Source: an uncultured Ilumatobacter sp. (lineage in GTDB: Bacteria > Actinomycetota > Acidimicrobiia > Acidimicrobiales > Ilumatobacteraceae). Taken from it: a stretch of DNA of 38,219 bases. The stretch covers positions 1 to 38,219 of the forward strand of contig CALIOL010000324.1 of NCBI GenBank assembly GCA_938044705.1, read 5' to 3'. Position 1 is the first letter of the stretch. Every line of letters starts with the position of its first letter. The translations under genes were made by a program, and so were the position numbers. The notes beneath the pieces are model-generated. The model had not been told where the DNA came from and did no database searches. It worked only from the letters and a program-made list of their open reading frames with translations. Of this stretch, positions 25,967 to 32,806 are shown piece by piece.

Positions 25967-26087
25967 GGCACGGAGACGGTCGCCGACCGCTCGATCGGCA
26001 CCACCGGTGACCGTAGCAGCGTGGCTTCGGCCGACAGGATCGGAATTCGTCCGTCACATCCGAAGAACGGTGACAGGCTGTCGATGA

Positions 26088-26573
26088 TCAGAAGGTCACA
26101 CTGCCGACAACAGGTTGGGCGAGGGTCATCCGCTGATCGAATCCGGCTTCGTAGGGTAAGAACCCGTTGCGGTCGGGGTACATGAGCTGGACGAATCCGG
26201 AAGGCTCCCCCGAGTACCACGACATCGCCGTGCCGAACCAGTTCGGCCAGTCGTCAGGTCCGATCGGAGCGAACACGCACCGCAGGTCGTTGTCGAGCAG
26301 GCCGACCAGCTCGATCCCGAGTGGAATCTCGGTCCCGCCCCGACACGCATCCGCCACGAGCGTCACCAACCCGTTGGCCGCCACCGGGGTGAGTCCGAAC
26401 ACCGCGACATCGGGAAAGCCCACGGCGTCAGGCATCCCGATCGAGTAGGCGTACCCAGGTCGCGGTGGCACCGCGCTCGGGTCAGCGCCAACAGGTTCGA
26501 GCGCCCAGCCGTTGGTCTCGATCATCCACGAGATCTTCTCGGCATGCGGGATGTGGAAATCGGGGAGTTCCAT
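26088..26573 (-). CDS. DUF4262 domain protein
   Basis: A 161-residue soluble protein matching DUF4262: an early GYAYSIGMPDAVGFPDVAVFGL block, then PLGIELVGLLDNDLRCVFAPIG and a C-terminal WYSGEPSGFVQLMYPDRNG. The family has no known function. The start ATG 26573 has GAAGGAG about 6 bases upstream, one of the few strong ribosome sites in the window. It lies 39 bases downstream of the phosphotransferase-like gene and could be its operon partner. Confidence 0.88.
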   Translation of the reverse strand: MELPDFHIPHAEKISWMIETNGWALEPVGADPSAVPPRPGYAYSIGMPDAVGFPDVAVFGLTPVAANGLVTLVADACRGGTEIPLGIELVGLLDNDLRCVFAPIGPDDWPNWFGTAMSWYSGEPSGFVQLMYPDRNGFLPYEAGFDQRMTLAQPVVGSVTF

Positions 26574-26612
26574 GATTGCCGTCTCCTTCGTTGCGCGACA
26601 GTGGGTGGGCGG

Positions 26613-27662
26613 TCAGCCGACGGCGTCGAGAGCGTCCAGGTCGAGGCAGTGTTCGACATGGCGCGAGGCCATGGCGGCGAACATCGCCTCGCTTCGAGTG
26701 GTCGAGCCGACCACCTGACTTGCGATCACCGACATCAGCACACCGGCGAACGCCTCACGCCGGTACTGCAGCCACAGCCAATCTCGATCCACCTCGACGC
26801 CGTAGGTCGCCAACGCCTCGGCATACCGACCCACGAGTGACTCCTCATGTTCACGGCGTTCGGGCGGCAAGAGACCGGCCCCGCAGAAGTACGCGAGGTC
26901 GGCGACCGGCGCACCTTCGCCGGGCGTCTGCCAGTCGACCGCAGTGACAGGAGGCCCACCGGCTGGCGTTTCGAACAACAGATTGTCGAGCCGGTAGTCG
27001 CCGTGCACGACAGCGGTCGGACCAGACCGACCATCGAGCCAAGCACTAACACGAGGGCCGAACTCGTCGAGCAACGAAACTCCTCCCGCCGGGAGGTACT
27101 GCTCGTACGTCGCGAGGAACCCTGGGAAGAACATCGACCACAGACCAACCAACTGTTCGACGTCTTCAGGACCGGACCGCCGTGACAGGAACTCGTGGTC
27201 GCTGAGCGTGGCGTCGTCCCACCGAGGTCCGTGCAACCGAGCGAGCTCGATCACCGCGGTCTGGGCCTGTTCGACACCGCACCCACTGACCTGGTCCCCC
27301 TGCTCCGCTGGCGCCATGTCTTCGAGCACCAGCACGAAGTCTCCAGATTCCGAGTCCCAACTGCCGTGATGGCAGACCGGCACTCGGATGTCGACGGTGC
27401 TCGCGATGTGCTCGTAGAACTTCACTTCGCGCTCGTAGTTGCGCAGGGCGATGCCGGTCGAACGGCTGGTCTCGTCGAGCGACGGCAACTTGATCACGAG
27501 CGACTCAGGACGGCTCGAAGGGTCGGCACCCTCGGCGTAGTCGATCTTCACACGCAGGTTGAGCCCGACGAGCCCGTCGCCGATGCGTTCGGAGGGTGCT
27601 GCGCGGACATCGGCGTTCAGAATCCCGGAGAGCCAGTCGGTCGTGATCTCGTCTGGCCGCAT
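26613..27662 (-). CDS. Phosphotransferase family protein (APH/choline-kinase fold)
   Basis: A 349-residue kinase-like protein. The catalytic loop HGDYRLDN (220-227) and the metal-binding DW (243-244) are those of the aminoglycoside phosphotransferase/ecdysteroid-kinase-like group. The N-terminal lobe has LVIKLPS with a probable ATP-binding Lys. In actinobacteria such proteins near lipid-degradation genes often act on unknown small alcohols; no antibiotic resistance role is implied. ATG 27662 is chosen over the longer open frame because the conserved N-terminus (ITTDWLSGIL) starts there and a TACGGT box lies 7 bases upstream. Confidence 0.88.
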   Translation of the reverse strand: MRPDEITTDWLSGILNADVRAAPSERIGDGLVGLNLRVKIDYAEGADPSSRPESLVIKLPSLDETSRSTGIALRNYEREVKFYEHIASTVDIRVPVCHHGSWDSESGDFVLVLEDMAPAEQGDQVSGCGVEQAQTAVIELARLHGPRWDDATLSDHEFLSRRSGPEDVEQLVGLWSMFFPGFLATYEQYLPAGGVSLLDEFGPRVSAWLDGRSGPTAVVHGDYRLDNLLFETPAGGPPVTAVDWQTPGEGAPVADLAYFCGAGLLPPERREHEESLVGRYAEALATYGVEVDRDWLWLQYRREAFAGVLMSVIASQVVGSTTRSEAMFAAMASRHVEHCLDLDALDAVG

Positions 27663-27669
27663 CGTGAGG

Positions 27670-27675
27670 ACCGTA
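27670..27675 (-). promoter_or_regulatory. -10 box for the phosphotransferase gene, leaderless
   Basis: Minus-strand TACGGT ends 7 bases before the ATG at 27662. The divergent gap to the SURF1 gene is 51 bases and also holds TACCGT on the plus strand (27699-27704), 9 bases before the SURF1 ATG. Confidence 0.42.
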
Positions 27676-27713
27676 GTTCGTCGGGCGTCGAGCGCCGATA
27701 CCGTCAACCCCAG

Positions 27714-28487
27714 ATGTACCGGTTCTTGTTTCGACCGAAGTGGCTGCTCTTCCACGCTGTGGTGGTTGCCGGCATCGTCGCAATGATCGCCGCCGGTTTC
27801 TGGCAGCTGCAGCGCCTCGATGAGCGCAAGGACTTCAACCAGCGGGTCATCGAGCGTTCGCAGTCCGAACCGGTCGAGCTCCGGTCGGTCCTCGACCAAC
27901 TCGACGATGGCACCCTCTCGTTCGATGCTGCGGAGTGGTTGCCCGTCTCGATCCGAGGCACGTACCTGCCCGATCAAGTGCTGAACTTCAACAAGTCACA
28001 GGGCGGCCGCGCCGGCGACAACGTCCTGACGGCGATGGTGACGAACGACGGCGACACCGTCGTCGTGAATCGTGGGTTCATCCCACTCGGGATCGAGGTC
28101 CCGGCCGCACCGATGGTCGAAGTCGAGGGAGTCGGCTACGTCCGATTGACCGAGGAGCGCCAGCGCGGCGGTGTCACCGATGCCGACGACGGCCAACCGC
28201 TGGTCGAGACCCGTCGAGTGGACATCCCACGGCTCGCCGAACAGTTGCCGGGTGAGGTTGCTCCAGTGTTCGTCCAGCTGATCGCGGCCGACCCGCCGAT
28301 CAGCGTCGGCGACCCGGAACCGGTCGTGCTGCCCGAGCTCGGCAACGGCCCCCACCTGTCGTATGCGATCCAGTGGTTCATCTTTGCGTTGTGCGTGGCC
28401 ATCGGCTGGGTGCTCGCGGTGAGACGGTCCGTCCGCGCAAGCATCAAGGCCGCAGCAGACGAACGAGTCGTCGCAGATCTCCTCTGA
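27714..28487 (+). CDS. SURF1-family cytochrome oxidase assembly protein
   Basis: A 257-residue membrane protein of the SURF1/Shy1 type, which helps assemble aa3-type cytochrome c oxidase, probably through haem a insertion. Two transmembrane helices flank an external domain: one at about 9-27 ending in the family motif GFWQLQRLDER, and one near 220-243 followed by basic residues. The external part has VSIRGTYLPD and VVVNRGFIPLG, typical SURF1 blocks. ATG 27714 is chosen because the family starts at this helix; the frame is open further upstream. Its last 44 bases overlap the convergent lycopene cyclase gene. Confidence 0.93.
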   Translation: MYRFLFRPKWLLFHAVVVAGIVAMIAAGFWQLQRLDERKDFNQRVIERSQSEPVELRSVLDQLDDGTLSFDAAEWLPVSIRGTYLPDQVLNFNKSQGGRAGDNVLTAMVTNDGDTVVVNRGFIPLGIEVPAAPMVEVEGVGYVRLTEERQRGGVTDADDGQPLVETRRVDIPRLAEQLPGEVAPVFVQLIAADPPISVGDPEPVVLPELGNGPHLSYAIQWFIFALCVAIGWVLAVRRSVRASIKAAADERVVADLL

Positions 28488-29652
28488 CGAGTTGCGCACG
28501 CAGCCTCCACGGCGCTTTCACGAACATCTGGAGCATCACCCGCGACAGCCGGGCTGGCGGGGTCTCGATGCGCATGTACGGCGCCCAGTCCTCCACGTCG
28601 AGATCGAAGAAGGCATCGAAGAACTCCTGCACCCCGGTCCGGTCCAACCTGCGGAGCACGCCGTGTCCGTACTCGTGGAGGTGGCGAGTGCGCCGCATGG
28701 ACGATTCCCAGATCGCGGCCGACACTGCGGCGGAATCGATCGGGTCGCCTGCGTCTGAATCCTCGAGCGCGGATGCGATGGTCTCCGCAACACGTTGAGC
28801 GCTCCGCAGCGCAGCACCGATCGAATACCCGGTCGCCGGGTGGATCATCCCACCCGCTGCCCCGACGGCAACACAACGGGTATCAGCGGCGTCAGCAAGA
28901 GGAGCGCCCATCGGGATGCGCACCGACTCCGTTGCGACCGCTGACTCTGCGAGCTCATCGAGCGTGAGACCGAGACGCGACGCCAAAACCGCCCGGAGCG
29001 CGTCGGGCTCGACCATCGGCGAAGCACTGAGCACCGTTTCTTCGACCAACCACCCGTTCGCGACGGGGAGCGAGTACGCGAACGTCGGCACGGTCTCTCG
29101 CCCAGCGATCGCCAGACCCGGATCGGAAAAGTCCATCATCGTCGGCGTTCCGAGCACGCCTTGTGGCGGCTCGCTCAACACGACACCGAACGCCGTCTGC
29201 CACCCGGCCGGATCGGGCTGCGAAGTAGGAACGACGAGCTTCGACGGCCACCCGGTCGCGTCGACGACCAGGCGGGCACCGACGTCCTCGACGCGATCGA
29301 CGACGCCGACCACACGTCGCACGTTGCGCCACAGGTGCGCTTGGAGCCCCGCGTTGTCGACCACTCCGTACGCTCGGTCGAGCACTCGCGTCCGCCCGAA
29401 ACTCACGGCGATTTGGTCGAATCGATGCGCCCACAGCGCAGCGCCGTCCAGGAGCGACAGCCCCTCGACGTCACCGGCCCACGTCGTGTACGTGGCGGGC
29501 CAGGAGTCGCCAGGTCCGACGAGTGCGACATCGACGCCGCGGTCGTGCAGCGCGGCGGCCAGGGCCGATCCCGCCGGCCCGTCCCCCACCACGACGACGT
29601 CGGCAGTGACATCTCCGACCGACAGCACTGGATTGGAGGCCCGAACCGTCAA
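28444..29652 (-). CDS. crtL: Lycopene beta-cyclase (CrtL-type FAD enzyme)
   Basis: A 402-residue flavoprotein. The FAD-binding motif is VVVGDGPAGSALAAAL near the N-terminus, and later blocks TFAYSLPVANGWLVEETVLSA, VRIPMGAPL and GAAGGMIHPATGYSIGAAL match CrtL/CrtY lycopene cyclases, which close the ends of lycopene to make beta-carotene. No other carotenoid gene is in the window, so related FAD enzymes remain possible. The start is TTG 29652, overlapping the preceding stop as TTGA; an in-frame GTG 24 bases further on is the alternative. It is last in a four-gene run, and its 3' end overlaps the SURF1 gene by 44 bases. Confidence 0.8.
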   Translation of the reverse strand: MTVRASNPVLSVGDVTADVVVVGDGPAGSALAAALHDRGVDVALVGPGDSWPATYTTWAGDVEGLSLLDGAALWAHRFDQIAVSFGRTRVLDRAYGVVDNAGLQAHLWRNVRRVVGVVDRVEDVGARLVVDATGWPSKLVVPTSQPDPAGWQTAFGVVLSEPPQGVLGTPTMMDFSDPGLAIAGRETVPTFAYSLPVANGWLVEETVLSASPMVEPDALRAVLASRLGLTLDELAESAVATESVRIPMGAPLADAADTRCVAVGAAGGMIHPATGYSIGAALRSAQRVAETIASALEDSDAGDPIDSAAVSAAIWESSMRRTRHLHEYGHGVLRRLDRTGVQEFFDAFFDLDVEDWAPYMRIETPPARLSRVMLQMFVKAPWRLRAQLVRGDLRRLVRLLRP

Positions 29653-30605
29653 TGGGCTTCGATCTCCGCCATTCGGCGGAACTGCTCGACCACGTCCGGT
29701 GTCTCATGCGAAGGGTCCAGTGATCGATACACGGTGTCCACGTTCACCGCGATTCGACCGAATTCTCCGAGCTCGGCGAACCGCTCGTCAGCCGACATCA
29801 TCGATCCGATCTCACGAGCTGCGTCGAATGCATCCATCCCGGCCGACATCCGGCCCGCCGCTTCGGTCTCGACGAACGACAGGTAGTCACGCGCACCGAC
29901 GATGCCCGACCGGTCGGTGAGCGGCCCGTGACCGGGCACGACCGTGGCGACGTCCATGTTCAGCATGAGGTCACACGCTGCAACCCAGTTCGACAGTGGA
30001 CCTGCCCAGACGATGGGCGTGCCGCCCATGAAGAGGATGTCGCCGGTGAACACCGTCTTGGCGTCTGGCACGTACACGATGACGTCGCCATCGGTGTGAG
30101 CTGGGCCGACCTCGATCAACTCGACTCGCCGGCCGGCGACATCGACGTCGAGTCGGTTGTCGAACGTTCGCGACGGCAACTCGAGCTCGATCCCGCCGAA
30201 GTCGAACTCCCCGAAGAAGCTCCGGAACAGATCGCCGACCTCTCCGGGGTCCTGGTTGAGTGCGTGCAACATCGCCGGAGGGACATTCGGCATCTCCTCC
30301 GCCGCCGCGGTCGACGCGATGATCTCGACACCTGGCCAGCCCTCTCGAACCGCGCTGTTGCCGTAGCAGTGGTCGCCGTTGGCGTGCGTGTTGACGAGCG
30401 ACGCAATCGGTGCGCCAGCGGTCAACATCTCCATCGACTCGAGCATCGCCGCCGTCAGATTCAGGTCGAAGAGCGTGTCGACCAGCAACGACGCACCGTC
30501 GCCCTGAATGAGCCCGGCGTTGCTCCAACCCCACCCGCCGTCAGGCTGCAAGTAGGCATGACAGCCCTCGGCGACCTCATGAAGGCCAAGCGTGAACGAA
30601 CTCAT
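29649..30605 (-). CDS. Metallo-beta-lactamase-fold hydrolase
   Basis: A 318-residue MBL-fold protein. The metal motif is H74-A-N76-G-D78-H79 (THANGDH), with Asn where the usual HxHxDH has the second His. Further ligands are seen in GPAHTDGD, the FTGDILF Asp and VPGHGPL His. The N-terminal ~190 residues form the hydrolase fold, and a helical extension follows. Substrate unknown; related proteins are often labelled SoxH-like or glyoxalase-like without proof. It starts 25 bases after the GMC oxidoreductase stop and its own stop overlaps the cyclase start. Confidence 0.88.
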   Translation of the reverse strand: MSSFTLGLHEVAEGCHAYLQPDGGWGWSNAGLIQGDGASLLVDTLFDLNLTAAMLESMEMLTAGAPIASLVNTHANGDHCYGNSAVREGWPGVEIIASTAAAEEMPNVPPAMLHALNQDPGEVGDLFRSFFGEFDFGGIELELPSRTFDNRLDVDVAGRRVELIEVGPAHTDGDVIVYVPDAKTVFTGDILFMGGTPIVWAGPLSNWVAACDLMLNMDVATVVPGHGPLTDRSGIVGARDYLSFVETEAAGRMSAGMDAFDAAREIGSMMSADERFAELGEFGRIAVNVDTVYRSLDPSHETPDVVEQFRRMAEIEAH

Positions 30606-30630
30606 GTCGCCATCATCTCACGAGCGCCGG

Positions 30631-31935
30631 TCACGCATCACTCTCGACCCACTGCCGAACGAAACGTTCAGCCAGCATCATCGTCGGAAGGTTCGTGTTC
30701 ACGTTGGGGATCGCCGGGAGCGCGGATGCATCTGCGACAAGGAGGTGTTCGTGCGCTCGGACGCGTCCATGCGCCTCCAGCGCTCCGGCCATCGACGACG
30801 ACGCGTGTACGTAGTCGGCACCTCGCCATCGCAGCCACTCGGAGATCGCAGCTCGACCGTCGAGCGTGTGCGCCGTCGTTCCCGCATCGTCGATGTACAC
30901 CTCGTCGACAGCGCGCTCGAAGCCTGGCGAGCCGAGCAGTTCCAGTGCCGACTCGACGCCGTCGCAGAGACGGGAGACATCGGTGTCGTCACCGAGTAGG
31001 TCGAGTTCGACGACCGGATGCACCGACGGGTCGTCCGCCGCAAGACGTACGGTGCCCGAACCCGGTGACGGCCTCATGAGAGCGACCAGCAGCACTGCGA
31101 GATCAGGTGAGTTGCTCGCGCCGAGGTGGTCGACGGGCAGGAGTTGTACCGGGTCGAGGTCGGCCAGCCCCGAGGTCGTCAACCCGCGCGCTCCTGCCGG
31201 ATCCTTGAGCTGCAACGTCAAGGCCGCAGCGGGGTGATCGCACAACCCGTCGCCGACGCCGGATTCCGCAAGACCCGATCGGAGCAAGATCGCCGGCGTG
31301 TGGATCGCTCCCGCACACACCACGACGGCGTCAGCGTCGAGTCGCGTTCCGTCGGCCAGGAGAACACCAACTGCAGCGCCGCTCTGATCGAAGTCGACGC
31401 GATCGACCAACGCATCAGGGACCGTCGTGAGACGGTTCAGCACCGGCCAGAGGTACGCCTCAGCAGCTGTCACTCGCTGTCCTCCTCGCCGGGTCAACGG
31501 AGCGAGTTCCGCTCGCGGCTCTGCGTCGAGGAACAGGCGTGTGATCCGACCGACCTCGTTCGGGATGGCCCGCTCGGTCGGCACCAGCACGCGTTCGAAG
31601 CAGCTGTCGGCGTCGCTCCAACCCCACGACTCGTACAGCCGACGATCGCCACGGAGCCCGACCATCGAGTTCACCGCGCCCGATCCGCCTTCGCCGCGGC
31701 CGCGGAGATACGGCGCCGGGTTCGACCTGCGGGTTCGGCGCGCCATCAACCCGCGATGCGTGCGGCCCGGTTCATCGAGGGCGGCGAAACTGTCGTCACC
31801 GCTGATCGCTGCGGGTACGGACTGCGGACGCAGCGCTGGCCCCGCCTCGACGAGCGTGACCTCATGGCCGGCGTCGACGAGGCGCCTCGCCACCACACAT
31901 CCCGCCGACCCAGCGCCGACCACCAGCCACTTCAT
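30631..31935 (-). CDS. GMC-family FAD oxidoreductase
   Basis: A 434-residue flavoprotein. FAD binding: GAGSAGCVVARRL at the N-terminus (7-19), then the GMC signature GGSGAVNSMVGLRG and VVCAGAIHTPAILLRSG. The C-terminus has the catalytic His in YVHASSSMAG and the closing PNVNTNLPTMMLAER. It is about 100 residues shorter than typical GMC alcohol dehydrogenases. The arrangement LVALMRPSPGSGTVRL resembles MftG, the GMC enzyme tied to mycofactocin in mycobacteria, but no mft gene is in the window, so this is only a suggestion. It sits 19 bases behind the phosphatase gene. Confidence 0.87.
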   Translation of the reverse strand: MKWLVVGAGSAGCVVARRLVDAGHEVTLVEAGPALRPQSVPAAISGDDSFAALDEPGRTHRGLMARRTRRSNPAPYLRGRGEGGSGAVNSMVGLRGDRRLYESWGWSDADSCFERVLVPTERAIPNEVGRITRLFLDAEPRAELAPLTRRGGQRVTAAEAYLWPVLNRLTTVPDALVDRVDFDQSGAAVGVLLADGTRLDADAVVVCAGAIHTPAILLRSGLAESGVGDGLCDHPAAALTLQLKDPAGARGLTTSGLADLDPVQLLPVDHLGASNSPDLAVLLVALMRPSPGSGTVRLAADDPSVHPVVELDLLGDDTDVSRLCDGVESALELLGSPGFERAVDEVYIDDAGTTAHTLDGRAAISEWLRWRGADYVHASSSMAGALEAHGRVRAHEHLLVADASALPAIPNVNTNLPTMMLAERFVRQWVESDA

Positions 31936-31954
31936 CGAGACATTCCGGTCGGAC

Positions 31955-32686
31955 TCACGCCCGTCGTGGTGTCGCGTCGGGCAGTCCGGTCAGGTGCGCC
32001 GCGTCGTTGTATCGCTTCAGCTGCCAGGCCGAGCCGTCTTCTGCTCCAACCGCTGCAGGCCCCGAGAAGGTGGTGAGCGACGTGTTCAGGGTGTGCAGTT
32101 CGAACACACCAGTTCTCGGGAGCGCGAGGAGAATCCGAAAAGCCGCATCGACGACGCCACCGTGGCAGACGACCGCGACGTGATGACCCGCAAACTCATT
32201 GCGAAGCGCCGTCAAACCTCGCTCGACTCGCTGATGGAACTGGTGGGTGGTCTCGCCTCCCGGGAAGATCTCCACGTTCTCGTCGCCCGACCAGTCTGGC
32301 GTTCCGAACTTCTCCACGTACGCGGCGAACGACATCCCATCGATCTCGGGGCCCGGGTCGTGCTCACCAAGGTCCGCCCACCTGCCGACTGCGTGAGGAG
32401 CCCCGACTTCACCAAAGATCGGCCGGATGACGTCCGCTGTCTCGATCGCTCTCGGGAAGTCGCTCGAGATGAGCGCACTGATGTGAGCGACGCCCTCGTC
32501 GTGAAGGCGGTCCCGAAGGCGCTCTGCCTGTGAGTGCCCGAGCGGACTCAGTCCACGACAGGTCCGCTTTCCCCCGATGACCCGGTCGACGGTCACCTCC
32601 GATTCCCCGTGACGGATCAGCGTGATCACGATCTGGTCGGCATCGACAGGCAACGGACTCACGGGATTCGAGGTGGTTTCCGCCAT
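31955..32686 (-). CDS. Histidine phosphatase family protein
   Basis: A 243-residue protein of the phosphoglycerate-mutase-like phosphatase group. The phosphohistidine motif is LIRHGESE (23-30), with a second conserved region SSDFPRAIETADV and the C-terminal catalytic His in VVCHGGVVDAAFR. Specific substrate unknown. ATG 32686 is chosen, with TACCAT 7 bases upstream; the frame remains open upstream, but that part overlaps the divergent purSL promoter and start. It opens a run of four closely spaced minus-strand genes. Confidence 0.9.
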   Translation of the reverse strand: MAETTSNPVSPLPVDADQIVITLIRHGESEVTVDRVIGGKRTCRGLSPLGHSQAERLRDRLHDEGVAHISALISSDFPRAIETADVIRPIFGEVGAPHAVGRWADLGEHDPGPEIDGMSFAAYVEKFGTPDWSGDENVEIFPGGETTHQFHQRVERGLTALRNEFAGHHVAVVCHGGVVDAAFRILLALPRTGVFELHTLNTSLTTFSGPAAVGAEDGSAWQLKRYNDAAHLTGLPDATPRRA

Positions 32687-32693
32687 CCACCCG

Positions 32694-32699
32694 ATGGTA
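32694..32699 (-). promoter_or_regulatory. -10 box for the histidine phosphatase operon, leaderless
   Basis: Minus-strand TACCAT ends 7 bases before the ATG at 32686. It is divergent from the purSL box in a 120-base gap. Confidence 0.42.
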
Positions 32700-32714
32700 G
32701 GGGCCAGCGGCGTT

Positions 32715-32730
32715 CGCACGAGAAAGTGCG
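32715..32730. repeat. Small inverted repeat between divergent promoters
   Basis: CGCAC and GTGCG flank six bases, and with one mismatch-type interruption the arms extend to TTCGCAC and GTGCGCGAA. It lies 15 bases beyond the phosphatase -10 box, roughly where a -35 or an operator would be. It may be an operator or just a hairpin. Confidence 0.3.
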
Positions 32731-32793
32731 CGAAGTCCGCGACGGGTCTGTGACAATTCAGCCGAAAGGCTCGTCGCTGCGGCTTCCTTTCCG

Positions 32794-32799
32794 TATGGT
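32794..32799 (+). promoter_or_regulatory. -10 box for the pur operon
   Basis: TATGGT ends 7 bases before an in-frame GTG at 32807, the same arrangement seen for other leaderless genes here. No good -35 and no Shine-Dalgarno is present near any possible purSL start. Confidence 0.45.
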
Positions 32800-32806
32800 C
32801 GCGTCG

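Noticed and set aside
25967-26087. Riboswitch or SAM-responsive leader before metX
   Set aside because: The 121-base gap does not show the conserved cores of SAM-I, SAM-II or SAM-IV that I could recognise.
26613-27662. Aminoglycoside resistance gene
   Set aside because: Only the general kinase fold motifs match; nothing points to antibiotic substrates and the genomic context is housekeeping.
27685-27713. TTGACG on the minus strand as -35 for the phosphotransferase gene
   Set aside because: It is 26 bases from the TACGGT box, too far for a normal promoter.
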